Below are positions 11,600 to 23,989 of a stretch of 64,000 bases of DNA, one piece after another. Source of the stretch: Armillaria gallica (Eukaryota; Basidiomycota; Agaricomycetes; Agaricales; Physalacriaceae); contig JBANDB010000001.1 in NCBI GenBank assembly GCA_037576215.1, positions 1,302,001 to 1,366,000 of the forward strand, written 5' to 3'. Each line of letters starts with the position of its first letter. Positions within the stretch are counted from its first letter, which is position 1. The position numbers were made by a program, and so were the translations under genes. Below the pieces are notes generated by a model, which did not search any database, was not told the origin of the DNA, and worked only from the letters and a program-made list of their open reading frames with translations.

Positions 11600-12420
11600 G
11601 ACGCGTTGAATTTGTTCCATATGCTTTGCTCGTTGCTATTGTAGTGTATTGTATCTGTTGCTCTGTAAACTGTACTGGTACATGGTGCCACCCATCTTTC
11701 TAACCGACGGTGGAAACTAAAACATCGTTTTTTTTCGCCTTTGTCCCAGTATTTTGATCAGTGCAGCATGATGAACAAACGTGCTATGACTGCTTTTGCT
11801 GCGCCGTTTACACATCACAAGTTTTCTGACCCGCAATTCGCCTCTGTGAGATTACAATACAGCTTGATTGGAGGAGAAAGAAGGATCCAAATACAGCGGC
11901 AAATGCTCTCAAACTTGGGCAGGGAAAGCGGTGCGGGAGCACGATGAGCTGCCTGGCACGAGTCGAGATATACATTCCCAAGGACGCACAATGTGAGTGC
12001 GATCGATTCCCTGGTTGGGCTCGTCAGACGGTCCAAGTTCAATCTGAAGACACTCGTAAAACGTATTCGCGCCCGACATCCACCCCCTGTTATTGCTGGA
12101 GTTGGCACGGGGAATTCAGTCGCTAGTTGTCCACGAGGCGGAGGATGTACCAGTCTCCACCACCACATGTTGGTCGTTACGTTGGTTGACCAAGTCAGAT
12201 TCCCACGACATGAAGCTCATCCTCGGGCAGCTGATAGACATAAAAAATTCCTTTTGATTTCAAAGTCCCAGAAAAAGGCACCGACGCATGATAGATTCGA
12301 GGGTGACTATACGCAAATGCAGGCGGGGGAGTCTATGTTGTTGGCAAGCACTGCGCTCAGGATATGTGTAGGACGGGAGGAGAGAAACAATAGAGCAGTT
12401 GAACGACTTCAGAAGAAACG
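11600..12420. other. Unresolved; weak coding-like pieces
   Basis: Plus-strand frames near 12,080-12,250 read segments such as LVVHEAEDVPVSTTTCW and DMKLILGQLIDI, but frames change and stops intervene. I cannot build a gene model or name a family. Confidence 0.2.
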
Positions 12421-12423
12421 GCC

Positions 12424-12930
12424 TTAGGACTTGGCTGATGTGAAAACAATTATTGTATTGGAGGCAGGAGGCCCAGACATGTGCGTAAACAGACTCGAAT
12501 TTTCTTGCGACATTACTTTGAAGTCGAAGTTAGCCATCATCGTGAACGAACTCCTCTATGTCGCCGCATTCTGCCGGTCAGAGTAATCAGATACAAGTGC
12601 GATATGAAGTAAGGTGGGTGCCACTCACTAGAATTAAGTTGTCCTGCTGGTCGGATAATCTCCACGTCCAAGCCATCTGAAGTCAGGCATATCTTGCGAA
12701 TCATTGCTTTCCACGCAGGAAAGTCTCTGTTCAAAGGGCATATAACCAAAGTCGAAAGAGGTCCTAAGCAACAGGGAGTCGGAGAGATGTAAGTAATTGT
12801 TAGAAAATCATGCTAAAGAGATGGAAAACGACGCACCTTGTTTCCGCTCTTTCAAATCGTCTAACGATGGCAGGTATCTCAATTAAGTTTCTTGGTGCCT
12901 GGGTTAAGTAATAAGAAGAGAGGTACGAGT
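12424..12930 (-). CDS. Putative multi-exon hypothetical gene
   Basis: On the minus strand, two well-formed introns separate coding-like exons. One intron is at 12,765-12,836 (GTGCGTCG..TTGCTTAG) and one at 12,556-12,628 (GTGAGTGG..CGACATAG). The middle exon can read STLVICPLNRDFPAWKAMIR and TSDGLDVEIIRPAGQLNS, and the last exon reads SSFTMMANFDFKVM to a TAA at 12,424. The first exon frame does not join cleanly, so the start is unknown. No family is recognised. Confidence 0.3.
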
Positions 12931-13881
12931 TGTACATTTTGATTCCTGATAACTCCTTCTGGGACTTTGTAGATAGCAAAAACTGTGGCTAGTAGTCAGC
13001 ACTTGTAGGCAGGAGAGGTCATCGATATCTTTGCGTATGTCTCTCATCCTCCCATCCTCCTTGCGTCAGTGAGCCTCTTGCTGAGTATAAGGAGCTGTCG
13101 TAGATCCAGCTATCGAGGTATATGTCGTTGTAGCCTTTGCGGCATGGTGGTGGTACCGGCGCAAGATACACTTGGTGTGTCCGGGCCGATCTCCCGAAAT
13201 CCAATGCGTCGACTGGCACGTGCTTTGGACCCGACGAAGGCCGACGCTTCACCATCATTCCCATCCTTCCACCGCCACGGCAGAGCTCGCCCACAGTCCA
13301 GCAATACGTGTAACGTTCGATTGTCGACTAAAAGTTGTATCTTCTACGTTTCTGCATGAGATTTCCATACGGTATCAAGGCTGCAACCAAGCAAAGGGCG
13401 AGCAGCAGGCACGACATATATAATGATGGTTGAAAACTATACATTTAAGTCGATGGTCCAGAGCTTAAGCACTTCAGCCATAACATGGCAACTAGCCACG
13501 ACTTGTACTTTCCAGCAGCGGTTCGGTTGTTGCTCCGGCTGTGATCCTTATGCCGGCCAGTTGGTTCTGAGGGTCCTGGTCCTCTACGATCAATAACACC
13601 CCCGAATATGCTGGCTCCTGGTGGTCAGTATAATCAAGGAAACGGCTCACAGACTAAGTACTGACCTTGAAAATAGTACAACCCTGGTCCTGCATTGTCC
13701 GTCCGACTCTGCGATGGGGACATAAACATCACGGGCCTGACACTCTAATGCTAGTGACCTGACTGGCTGGGACCTCACCCAAAGAAACCGGAAGTGGAAA
13801 TCATCTGCTATATGAGAACAGAAGTACCCACCGACCCCTTGCGGCACGATTGCCACATGGCCCACCTATGTGTCACTCTCT

Positions 13882-14053
13882 CATGGCCGAGAGTGAGCGC
13901 ACCGAGCTACAAGACTTCATCTCTCACCACGACACCCTGCTGGTACTCATTCTCTGTATTCTGGCCTGGATCACGATGACTCTCATCTTGCAGAGTACTG
14001 GTGTAGCATGCTACGACGATGACAACATGCCTTGTGCCAACCACCTCTCCTAG
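13882..14053 (+). CDS. Small possible membrane peptide
   Basis: An ATG-started frame (MAESERTELQDFISHHDT) runs about 56 codons and contains one hydrophobic helix (LLVLILCILAWITMTLIL), ending CYDDDNMPCANHLS. It could be a short transmembrane protein or an exon of a larger gene. The length is close to chance, so support is weak. Confidence 0.25.
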
Positions 14054-14528
14054 ATCTCGTTGGGAGATCAACTGCTTCTTGATTCAGTACTCTTTATGGC
14101 ATGCTCCTCAGATGGCATATGAAGTACTGTCGTGAGTTAGAGCGTATGTATCAGTCATCAGTGCTCGTCACGAACCATGCTTCCCTAGGGTATCAGGGCT
14201 TCCATCTTCAATCAATCTATGAGCTTTTTCTTTTCCACCCAATGCCCAAAGTTGCACCCCTCTTATTGGCTAGGCTGAACCATGGTTTCCCCAGCCCCGT
14301 CACGTTATTCACATTAAATTTATTGTGTCTTGAAGCTGTCACATCTGAGGTACCCGCCCCGCCCAATTTTACACGTTCTTTGATCTACGAAGAAAGGGAG
14401 CACCGTGAGACACCGAAAATTTTTCAGGAAAACAAAAACTCTTCGTAACAGCGTTCCCAGACTTGCTTCTCCTCTCATATCGAAAATTTGCAGGAACACG
14501 ACGAGGTAGCCGCGTATCGTTAACTCAA

Positions 14529-15185
14529 ATGGCCAAGAAGAAACCAGTTTCCAAGAAGATTAGACGTGTGCGCGTCACTGAGAAGGGTACCCTGATCATA
14601 CAGCCTACTGTGAGCAAACTGAACTTCGTCTGTTTGATTACTAGCCTAAAGTACATTTTAGCGGAAGAAGGAAAAAGCTCCTGGTCAGGAAGTTAATGGG
14701 AGAGAAATGGTGAGTGATTTAAAACCTCTTCCTAGCAGGCGCAGCGACTCAACAGTTCGCATAGGCTCCGCCTCGCCTTGTCGGACCACCTAGTAAACTT
14801 CAATATACCAAGGACCTCCATGAGGATGATGCTAGTGATCCATCCACAGACCCATTGAACATTGTGGGGACCACAAGCGCACCCTCAGTCAATCGTACGT
14901 TCACTATTGACCGCACATCAATACCACTCTGACAAGCACGTCCCAGAAACAAAAGACGAGCTACTGAACGACCAGTGGTCCTTCAGCGACAGCATATATG
15001 TAATGCTCCTCAAGGGCCTATTTTTGGCGCGCCAGCGACTACAGCTCATCGTTGCCGAAAGGAAACGACAAACCATCTCCGATGATCAGATCGCAGAGAG
15101 GCTGAAAGACCTGTCGAATATGATGAGGAAGATGACTGCGACCTTAGTGGTCCTGACTGAGCAGGAATTTGCACACGACGGATAA
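14529..15185 (+). CDS. Four-exon orphan gene, basic N-terminus and helical C-terminus
   Basis: Exons 14529-14609, 14662-14709, 14765-14894 and 14947-15185 join in frame through three GT..AG introns of about 52-55 bp to give roughly 165 residues ending in TAA. The start is the first ATG of the frame (MAKKKPVSKKIRRVRVTEKG), a strongly basic region that continues into exon 2. The middle is Pro/Ser/Asp-rich. The last exon encodes a helical segment (YVMLLKGLFLARQRLQLIVA, then RLKDLSNMMRKM) that could form a helical hairpin. I do not recognise a family. All splice sites and phases fit without any stop, so I regard it as an intact gene. The basic N-terminus suggests nuclear or nucleic-acid contact, but that is inference. 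Confidence 0.6.
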
Positions 15186-15642
15186 TGACACCGCGTACTG
15201 GTTACATGCTTGTTGTTCGTGTTCGTATCAGGTACATATAGGATTTTCAGTTTTAATGTCACTGCCAATGTTTTGGAATGTGTCTTCTCTGCCTCGCTCC
15301 GACAACCGCAAGTAGAAGTCAAGATCGAAGAACGTACCGATGCGAAACTGCAGGCATTCCACTCTAACTTCTAAGACGATGCATGTGCGCCTAGCTAAAG
15401 ACAGTGCGCGAGGACGTGATTTCCCCTTCCATTAATGATATCATCACAATGCGCAAATAAAACGAAGACCGTGAAGCCCTTTACCTACCCCAAAGGAAAA
15501 TTTTGCGCAATCAATTTCAAGGGAGCGAAGCATCGAGTCATAAGTATACTTAGGTCTCACCGTGATATCCTCATCAAGAAAAGGCAATGAAGCGATCAAG
15601 AGAAGCATCGCAATTGCCGGCCTCAGGCGCAGACTATTTACT

Positions 15643-16156
15643 ATGTCTTGTTTGAGCAAACCATTGTTCCTCCAGGTTCGTACTTACTAATAGAGTGATA
15701 TCAACTAGCTGATGGTACTTATTGTTATAATTTTTTTAATAGGTGGCGCCTGTGAGGGTTCTCAGAATCCAATTGAATACATATGTCATTGCCAACCCAT
15801 CTGGGAAGTACATTGCAACTTGCAAGCGCAGTTCCACCATCGCCAGCAGAGATAGCACAACCATAGAAACTACAAGCGGCGTACATGATAAGTCCTTAGG
15901 TACCCAAGGAAAGAGCGCCCTACAAATTCATGAAATTGAACTCGGCCCCGTCATTAACTTGACTTTCGACGCTTCTATTGAGGAACACCGTCAAGTAATG
16001 AAACTTCCTTCTTGGACTTTCAGACCTGAGCCGGTATTATTATTATAATAAATCTTATGGATATGAAATCAGGAAGCTCTCAGAGCTGCGCTGATGCGGA
16101 GTCAGCGACGTTTCGTACCTCGCACACAGCATGCATTGATCCCGGAGCCGTGTTGA
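15643..16156 (+). CDS. Small hypothetical gene with two or three exons
   Basis: The ATG at 15643 begins an 11-codon exon (MSCLSKPLFLQ). It joins in phase, across an intron at 15,676-15,742 ending TTTTTTTAATAG, to a main exon reading VAPVRVLRIQLNTYVIANPS and EIELGPVINLTFDASIEEH. Either the frame stops at 16,046-16,048, or a very short 39 bp intron (16,034-16,072) leads to a third exon ending TGA at 16,154-16,156. No family is recognised. Confidence 0.4.
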
Positions 16157-16159
16157 AAC

Positions 16160-18880
16160 ATATGCGAATAAGAAAATCTCAAGACCCTAAGCCCTGGAAG
16201 TCGGGACGAATATTTATTTTGGTTCTTATGTTCCTAAGAAGGAAACTAACCAAAGTCCGTACTACACTACCGTATTAAACACTCTCTGGGACAACCGGCC
16301 TCTGGAAACAGCACGGAACCTAGACAGGCTGTGGTTAGAAACGCTGAGTAGATTAACTTCGTAATAAGCGAAGAAGATCCTAAGATGATATAACAGGAGC
16401 CGTCTTTCAGGGTTTGTAACAAGGAAGTCTGAAACGGGGTGGAGGTTGGCGTACGGCTTCGACAACAGCTCGAGAGAGGATCGATCAACTGCGCAAGAAA
16501 CTCCCCGTAACCCTTTACATAGAATCGTCACCTCCCTTCTAAAGTATTCCACGAAGGAACAGTTCACGAGAGCTATGGAGTCAGAGCAAGACAGAAGATT
16601 TCGAAAGCGCGAAGTCTCACCTGGCGACGTAGCATCATGGAAATGGGGAGTTCGGCTTGCTCCCAAGCTCCGAGTAGAACACATTGAAACCAGCCCCCAA
16701 CCCGAAGTATGGTGTCCCGTCCATTCGCCGCCTTTCTGTGGGTCGCAAAGCGCAGTCAGTGATGGACTACCATAGTCGGTATAGGAACGGCGCGGTCTTC
16801 CTCCTCCATATGGCAGCTGGGCTGTCAACAGACGCCAACACGCATTGGGGCCGGGGGCATTCACCATTATTTTCTGACACTTTCTTCACACCAATGAGCA
16901 GTCCGAATGTCATGGAACGAGGACGGGCCGACAGGTCGGATGATCCGTAGCACCAAAGATGCGTGGCCCAGTTGTATAGAGCTCTGGCTTCATACTTCAC
17001 TGGTGCCAATGACGAGATCGTTCCCCGCTTGCTATTTCGTAGCCGGCCTGCCAGGTCGTCTTGGAGTTCTGGTCTATGTCTATTTTTTTCACTGAAGGTC
17101 TTCTCCGAATCTCCGTAGTCGAAAATTTCCAAGAAACATCATCGGAGCTGTTGAATCCAAACGAGACCTTCACAGTACGTTGGCGGTGTTTCAGGAAGTC
17201 GATAATTTGGGCTGTATCTCTGTGAATCTCTAATTCCACCACCCTTTAGATTTTCGGGATCAAACCTCCCAGCAACCGATTCAAAAATCGGAGCCGAGCC
17301 TGAGTATTTCCGACGTCGATCAGGAGAAAAAGTCACCAGAAGATGATAATGACCATGAGGTGATGTGTAAGGGAACACGATCCGAGTCCAACGAGATAAA
17401 TGCTGAAGGGAAGCTCAATGAACCGGCCAACTGCGGCCCCAACAGTCTAACCAAGTGTGGACTGTCCCTGAATTTAATGGCAGCATTGCCTGGGTACCAG
17501 TCGAAAAGAAGAGCTTCCGTGATCGTAAGCTGTCCTCAAGGGTGTAGGCGTGATATACCGTTCAGGATAGCGATACCACAAAGAGTGCGCTCGAGTCGCG
17601 TTGTAGAGCTGACACGCGGTCCTTCGATTCAATGAGCAGGTCTCGCGTTGTACCGCAGCTTTATTGACACCCAGGAAATAAAAAAGGACAGAGCCATGGT
17701 TTCTAGAGAACGGTGTTTGAGCTGATGCTAATAAGATCACTGCAATCTACCTCCGCCGAAAATTGCATGATTCTGTCACTCTCGAGGTCTATCAGCGAGG
17801 AGGCCTTGACGGGTTTCAAGAAGCCAGTATCGTAATGTTTCCTACGCCTCGTGCTTGAATCATCGGAGCTTCCCTATTAGACCATGGTTCCTGCACTTGA
17901 CCCTATCCTACCCTATCACATCATTTAAAAACATTACAAGTGGCGGTGGTTGATTGGTTCTTCGGGGTGTTGGCGCAGTTGGTTACAATCGAAATAGCTC
18001 GCCGCTTGCGGCCAAGAATTTGAATAATTACATAAATCCCACGTGGTACCGATGAACTTCGATGAACTTTGGACAGCTTGGATCTCTCCCAATAACCCTG
18101 ATGCTAGCGCCGATCTGATTTGCGTTCGTTACCCAAAACTCCATATGTGTAGAGCATAGCTTGGTCCACTGGGCATCTCGAAGGAACCCATAACAACTTG
18201 CTCCGTTATGTGACGCATGTTGCAACTGGAGTTCCGGGATTCGACCCCAGATACTCTGTGCTGTTCCTCTCAATTTTTATAAAGGATATTGACCGGCAAC
18301 TCGTGTATCATTAGAGTTTGGTGTTCGGAAAGAAATTTGGAACCTTATACTCATTTATGCGCGAATGCCGACACTGATGGACCTCCCCAGGCCCAACATG
18401 ATCTCAGGCTCTATTCCATCGTTCTCAAATTCATCCGTGTATGGGCTGGTTCACTTGCTAAGGTGTTCTTCGTCTAGGGGGCGCGGACCCTTTACCCCCA
18501 TTACAAGATGATTATATTGTCTGGAACGTCCTTGACTATGATTGGGCTACCGTTCTTGTTCCCAGATGGTATCTGGACAGTGTGGTCCCGTTGCAATACC
18601 GACATTCTTTGATTGGCGTCCAACTTCCGTCGATGCTGTTCAGCTTAGCTCAGGGAAACTGCACCCTGAAGCTTGAGCAGCTTCTTCGCCCAGTAAACAA
18701 GAATAAGATTGTACCTGTCTTGCCCCTTGGGAATCGAAGACTGTATACGATTCGAGGACCCTTTTTCGAGACCATGGTATCCGTGAGAAATATTTCATTA
18801 TATGTCTTCTAACAGAACTAATACCGTCATAGTGAGTTCACTCTTATCTGGGTCAACTTTTCTGTCCCTCAAGCGCCCAT
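16160..18880. other. Unresolved stretch with competing open frames
   Basis: Candidates include a plus frame at 16,446-16,775 (EQFTRAMESEQDRRFRKREV), a minus frame at 17,242-16,997 (LEIHRDTAQIIDFLKHRQRT), and plus segments QKSEPSLSISDVDQEKKSPE at ~17,285 and YLRRKLHDSVTLEVYQRGG at ~17,750. A further plus frame at ~18,500-18,812 reads DDYIVWNVLDYDWATVLVPR. None joins into a convincing model and no family is recognised. Real but decayed or intron-split genes may be present. Confidence 0.25.
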
Positions 18881-18884
18881 CGTC

Positions 18885-19783
18885 ATGCCTCCAGACTCTG
18901 ATATGCGCGCTGCTGTAAAGGGATTTTCAACCCAGTTGCGAGCTAGAATCCTTCAAGCATGGATGAAAAAACCGACGACGGACGACGAATACGCGTACTG
19001 TCGAACGAGGGGTCGCTCGGTACGATCACTTTCCCGTCCTCGTACCGCCAGTGCTGATAACATCAAGACGCCTTGCTCACAATGCCTGTCTATGGAGAGC
19101 GTCTGCGTTGCCTACAATATCGGTTGCTCTAACTGCAGTGTTAGTAAAGTCGTTTGCAGCCGTTTTCTTGATGAAAAATACCACCGCATCCAACGATTCA
19201 TCGCGATGGACATCGCATCGATTCCTGCTTTAGTTCAGGCATGCCTGGACCTACAACGTCAGACCTTGACGCCAGTGGCGATGAAGGAGCGAATCGAGTT
19301 CTCGGTATATCATATCCTGTTCTGCTGTATTCGTGACTGACTCCTTCCACGCCCTGCATTGCAGGAATATACCAATCACCTATACGGATACGCATATGCA
19401 CCCGCAGAAACGAGCATACCCGGCTTCAACGAGTCTTTTCCGCCGCATCTTCCTGGCGAAGATGCACTCACGGAGATAGGATCCGACATCAACAGGACGG
19501 CTTCTTCATTGTATCAAGAAAACGAAGATTTGCGCAGAGAGAATGAGCGACTCCGCGAAAGGTTTCGTCTTGAAGTGGAGCCCAAAGGTACGTGGCTCTT
19601 TGATCTGTTAAGTTTTGGTGAACGAATTCCGCTATAGAATCACAGTCAAAGAATACGAATGGTACGGTCTTTGTCTCGCTAACGCCGTGCTCAAGGCACT
19701 CCTTTGCGGAGCTGTGCAAGCAGTGGGTTCATACAACCAGCTGCTTGCCACCTCGCCTTGCTCGAAAGAAATTTGCCTCGTGA
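18885..19783 (+). CDS. Cys-rich (zinc-cluster-like) protein with coiled coil, intact three-exon gene
   Basis: Exons 18885-19304, 19365-19587 and 19638-19783 join in frame through introns of 60 and 50 bp, giving about 262 residues. The order is as follows. The N-terminus is basic and helical (TQLRARILQAWMKKPTTDDE). A Cys cluster follows at about residues 66-95 (PCSQC..SVC..CSNC..VVC), spaced like a zinc-binding module. A linker leads to a Glu/Arg-rich coiled coil near residue 200 (ENEDLRRENERLRERF). The tail reads NGTVFVSLTPCSRHS. A similar layout occurs in lineage-specific Agaricomycete proteins with Cys clusters. The gene on the minus strand at 21.6-23.0 kb has the same architecture and a related tail, so the two look like divergent paralogs. 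DNA or protein binding is plausible but unproven. Confidence 0.65.
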
Positions 19784-20412
19784 TAGAGGTACCTACCATC
19801 AGGTTGGAGCGAGCATGTGTGTAGCGGTCATACATGGGAAATTGTATCTGATATCTGGAATGTCGAAAAGTATTTTCCCTACATCAACATCACGAAATCG
19901 TCCGATAATTGTAAGCTATGATGGCCTCGTTGGCTCAAGTTGGTTTGATTGAGGTACGCAACGTATTCAAATATAGCAGTTCCGCTCCCCGTCTTAAGGT
20001 AAGTATATCTCAATCTGGGGAAACCGTCCAAAAGAACCAACCGTTAGTGAACGTTGAACCTATGCACCTTTGATGGGTAGGTTAAGGCATCGTGTATGTG
20101 GGCCGCTACTAGAACGTTATGCTCAGGAAAGGTTCCCTTGCACTGATTCTTAGGTTATGGTCAACAAATACTCAACGTAAGTCACACAGGCCCACCTCTA
20201 TTCTCAACGATCAGGAAACAATGCCAAACGACTGCTTCTCTCAGATCTTCCGATCCAGTCAAAGGCCGAAGTGGTCACTGGTAAAAGCCGGCGGGGTTTT
20301 ATCCAGGCAGTTAAAAAATGCTGATTATAGGTTCTCACTATGATTGGATCTGTCAGGACTTTCGCAGCGACCACTTATCACCCAAAAGCCGGTCCCTTTT
20401 CCCCGCACCTGC
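19784..20412. other. Intergenic, no gene seen
   Basis: Spacer between two plus-strand genes. Short frames only. Confidence 0.4.
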
Positions 20413-20940
20413 ATGCTAATGGCGTCCTCGTCCCAAACGAAGACGAGAGAAGAGAGGAAGATCGTGACGTTCGACGCACCTGCTCCCGCTAGCCCTCCGC
20501 CCAGAGGCGTAAAGCGGTCTATCGAGGAGGTTGACGCGTATCTCGACGACTACGAGAGACGCGGGCATCCTGTGTGGACGGCTGTGAGCATGGATTCTCC
20601 TCACATAAATGGTGGGATACTGACATAGCTTGCTTAGACCGACAGGCTCTCCTCGGCTATAATATACGATGTAAACGCGTTCGCTCCGGCCGCATTGTGG
20701 GCTTCGCCTTGGGGATCCCATTCGGTTTATGATGGATCGACCGAACACACGATGGCTGCTGACGTCCCAGTCGAAGGTTGGTCGAAGGCTCCGATAATGT
20801 GGATACTCTCTTACCTTCAATACTTTAGCCATGGGACGGGGATTTGCCGTTGCCTCGAGCCAGACGACAACCTCTGGACTCTACGTGGAAATCACCCGTG
20901 TCATTTCTCGGTTGATAGATGGGAGCATCACTCGAAATGA
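20413..20940 (+). CDS. Two-exon orphan gene
   Basis: The ATG at 20413 opens a frame with a low-complexity start (MLMASSSQTKTREERKIVTF), a Pro/Ala-rich stretch and a helical segment (GVKRSIEEVDAYLDDYERRG). A 54 bp intron (20584-20637, GTGAGC..GCTTAG) is in phase 0. Exon 2 continues TDRLSSAIIYDVNAFAPAAL to TGA at 20,938-20,940. The total is about 157 residues. No family is recognised; the clean intron and lack of stops favour a real gene. Confidence 0.5.
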
Positions 20941-21637
20941 TTTGATTGAGGGGCTGCAGAGAGTGGCGAGCCAGTTGAGGCACTGTGGTTGAGCGTTGAA
21001 CGCGGAGTTACGCCGTTCGAGTTTTCTGACATGAGAAGGCCAATTCAAAGGTCTGTTGGTGTTCAAGTTATTAGCTTCCTTTCGTCTTCTCCAATAAATT
21101 TTCTCGGTCACGACAAAAGATTAGGAAGCTAACGAAGAATGACGTATAAATATCAAGCTGTCTTAGAGAGAAGCAAACACTTGCGCCAAAAAGATTGATT
21201 ATCATGCGCGGCACCTGACACGATAGTCACCTAGGATAAAGTAGGTATACGGCGTGATGTGATTGAATAGAACAACAGGATTCCATCAAACTGCCACGAT
21301 ACGTCTACGTAACAGCAAAAACACTTGCAACATTTAACAGGACGCCCAAGAATGGACAACGTGATTAGAGCTGACACCCCAGACGACCAAGTAAAAAAAG
21401 CCAACAGCCACGGCGACGACAAGACCGAATGACCGCCAATGATAGACAAGACACCGGGGAAAGTTTATCCCAGAAAACGGGATGGATACGAAGGCCTTGG
21501 GAGTTATTGATAGTTGCGGTGCCTAGTGAGCGGAAAGACTCAACATTCACCTACCGACGTGTCTTTGAGCCCAGGTGATCGAATGAGGCTGTTGATTGAA
21601 GCGAGGAATTGCGGGGCGGAGACTTCACGGTTACGAA
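20941..21637. other. Intergenic, no gene seen
   Basis: Convergent spacer between the plus gene ending at 20,940 and the minus gene ending at 21,638. Short frames only. Confidence 0.4.
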
Positions 21638-22985
21638 TCAGCTCTCACGGAACAGAGCGGCGGAACGAAATGACCTTGCAGAGTGTAGCGCCAGATTTAC
21701 AACCGCCTTCCAATCTTCGGGGACGGTAACAAAGGTACGATTCTTGGAAGCCGGTAAAGGGGGAGCGAGACCAAACGGACTTGTAAGGTTCCCTGACGAC
21801 GAGGATACTATGGAAACATGAGTCCGAGTTGTGCTCCATAAGAAAAGCGAGCCTGATTCGGAGAAGCGGCGCAAGTCGTTACCCTCAAGATCCTTCTTCA
21901 GCGCGTCGATTTGCTCTTGTGGCGTTACATCTGCATGGTATTATGGTTAGAGAAGATGAATCAAGCGAGGGAGAGAGAGGCTTACTTAGCTCTATCTCTC
22001 TTCGAAGATTTGCTTCCCGCTCCGCTCGTTCATTGGCAGCTGAAAGCACTGGTGAGTATTACGTAGGATTGCATGGAGTAACGCACCTGTACAAGCAGCT
22101 TTGGTCGTATCCAACTCCGCCTTCAGGGCTGTAACCAGGTTCATCTACTTATAGCTCTCGGACGGCGAGTCAGGTACTCACCAAGAATTTCTGCGTTTTT
22201 CCCAATCTTTTTTTAGATTGTCATCAAGGGGAGAAGGGCAAAGAACTTGAATGTTACTTACCTGCTTTCAGCTCTGTGGTCGACTAGTAGATCAGTCACA
22301 AATTCTCGACGAACGGCATTGCACTCACTCGTGAGTTCCACACGGAGTTCATCATTTTCGCGGCTTTTGGCTTCGAGCTTTTGACTGAGCGTCTGGATTC
22401 GACTATTGGGAGGTGTGCCGCTGGATTTTGCGGAAACAGACTGTAATTCAAAGTTAGAGTAGAATCGATTGAGAAGTTCGGGTAACTATACCTCGTCTGA
22501 CGATGTCGAATTTTGCACTGGCAGGCGTTTCGAAGCAGAGGTATATTTACTGGACGGGCGTCGAGCTGGAATCTTAAGAGAGGGCCCGGTAGACTCTGTA
22601 CTTCGTTGCGGAGACATTACATCGTCGAACGTCGCTCTATCCAAGTTTGGCACTCGTTTGGCGATGCGATCGTATAATTCGTTGTTGAGCTTGCTGCAGG
22701 GTCTGTCGGACTGTTTGCAGACAGAAGAATTGCAGTGGATCCTCGTGTCCATCGGTATGCATTCTACTTTGTTTTCCTTACATGTAGTGCAGACCTTCAG
22801 GATGAAAACGGTAAAAAAAATAGCGATGATCGAAATGACTTTGGTGCGCACCAGAGGACACGCTCGACTTTATGGATGGCGACGTCGATGGTCTTCCGGG
22901 AAGGTGGACATGTGAGGAGGGACGTCGACGGGCACGAGCTGTTATTAACCGGGATGGTACTTGGTCGAGAGAGGACTGACGCAAA
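21638..22985 (-). CDS. Cys-rich, coiled-coil multi-exon gene (paralog-like to 18.9 kb gene)
   Basis: Read leftward, an Arg/Ser-rich exon (ARARRRPSSHVHLPGRPSTS) is joined across an intron at 22,795-22,861 to the exon 22,794-22,492. That exon holds a Cys cluster (VCTTCKENKVECIP.. then C..C..C) followed by LYDRIAKRVPNLDRATFDDV. An intron at 22,441-22,491 leads to a coiled-coil exon, 22,440-22,262 (RIQTLSQKLEAKSRENDELR). Small exons follow (ALKAELDTTKAACT; AANERAEREANLRREIEL), then VTPQEQIDALKKDLE and a last exon ending NRTFVTVPEDWKAVVNLAL.. at TGA 21,638-21,640. The start codon and one tiny exon near 22,190 are unresolved. The Cys cluster, coiled coil and T.FV.L/VP tail match the gene at 18,885, on the opposite strand. 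Confidence 0.5.
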
Positions 22986-23259
22986 GGGTATTGTGGTTGT
23001 AAAGGAGGTCGTCAGCGAAGGGGAGTAGCATGTGACCGTGGTGCTCACGTTTCAAAGTTCAAACGTTCAACGTTCAACTCTTACCATCATTACCCTCGAC
23101 GCTTTCTCTAACGCGCACACATTAGCATACTGAGTGAAGTAAGTCGAGCAACCTCTTACTATCCAATTCCTTCTCATGAGGAAGGAATTTATCGCCAAAG
23201 ACTCTCCCGATACTTTGAGGGGCGGTGATGACCTTGCCCGTAATCCTACCACTTCACAA

Positions 23260-23640
23260 ACAGAATGCTTCGACCCTCGTCATCCTACACATGCATCAGG
23301 ATTTGTTACTCTTTTGAGCGACGCTAGTGGTAGGGTGTGGGTGCTTCGTTGTTCACTTGGTGAAGGTAGCGTGATTGGAGTTTGAGCTGTAGCGCGATGG
23401 AGGAGGATGTCAGGGGCTCGTCTTATAGTCCGCAAAGATCGCCTGAAGAACATTACTACTCAATTAGCATACCTAGAAGTCAACGGAAAAATAAGCATAC
23501 CGCCTGAAAGATTGCTGAACGAACACCATGGCATTGGTAATGACAAGAACAGACCCTGGACGAAAAGTCAGCTTACGAAGGACGAAGAACGATCTAACGT
23601 ACCATCAAGCATCAGTAGAGAAATCATAGAGTAGTCACTG
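23260..23640 (+). other. Scrap of the F-box repeat unit plus a short open frame
   Basis: The bases near 23,265-23,330 (TCATCCTACACATGCATCAG) match the repeat unit near 6,030 and 43,810 in opposite or same sense, so a fragment of that unit lies here. An ATG frame at 23,407-23,634 (LIVRKDRLKNITTQLAYLEV) is open for 75 codons but has no recognisable family. Confidence 0.3.
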
Positions 23641-23989
23641 TTGCCAAAGACACACATTATGGAACATCGACGTCGACGGCTTTGCGGCAAAGGTTAGTTC
23701 GTGGGGCGATCATGGTTGAGTAGAGGGTAGCGAGGTTGTGGATTGTAGCTGAAGGTACCGTGCCGTATAATGATGAGATGAGATGTTGATGGTAGGAGCG
23801 TGAGAACATCTGAGTACGTACGCGCTGCAGATATTACTGTCCTATTCGGAGCAATCGACACTTTACTCGAACCCGGCAGTGAAACCCAACTTCAGTCCCC
23901 AGTGACGCTAGCCTGCGAACATTTCTCTCAACTTCTCATCCGTCGAAGAAGATTACCGACCATGGCGCCGAGGACGAACCAAGGCAATG

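Noticed and set aside
16262..16867. 201-residue minus-strand protein
   Set aside because: It overlaps an equally plausible plus frame, has no family signal, and its composition is unremarkable.
18160..18280. tRNA gene on the minus strand, suggested by GGGGTCGAATCCCGG
   Set aside because: The T-arm-like piece is good but no matching acceptor stem, D arm or anticodon arm could be drawn.
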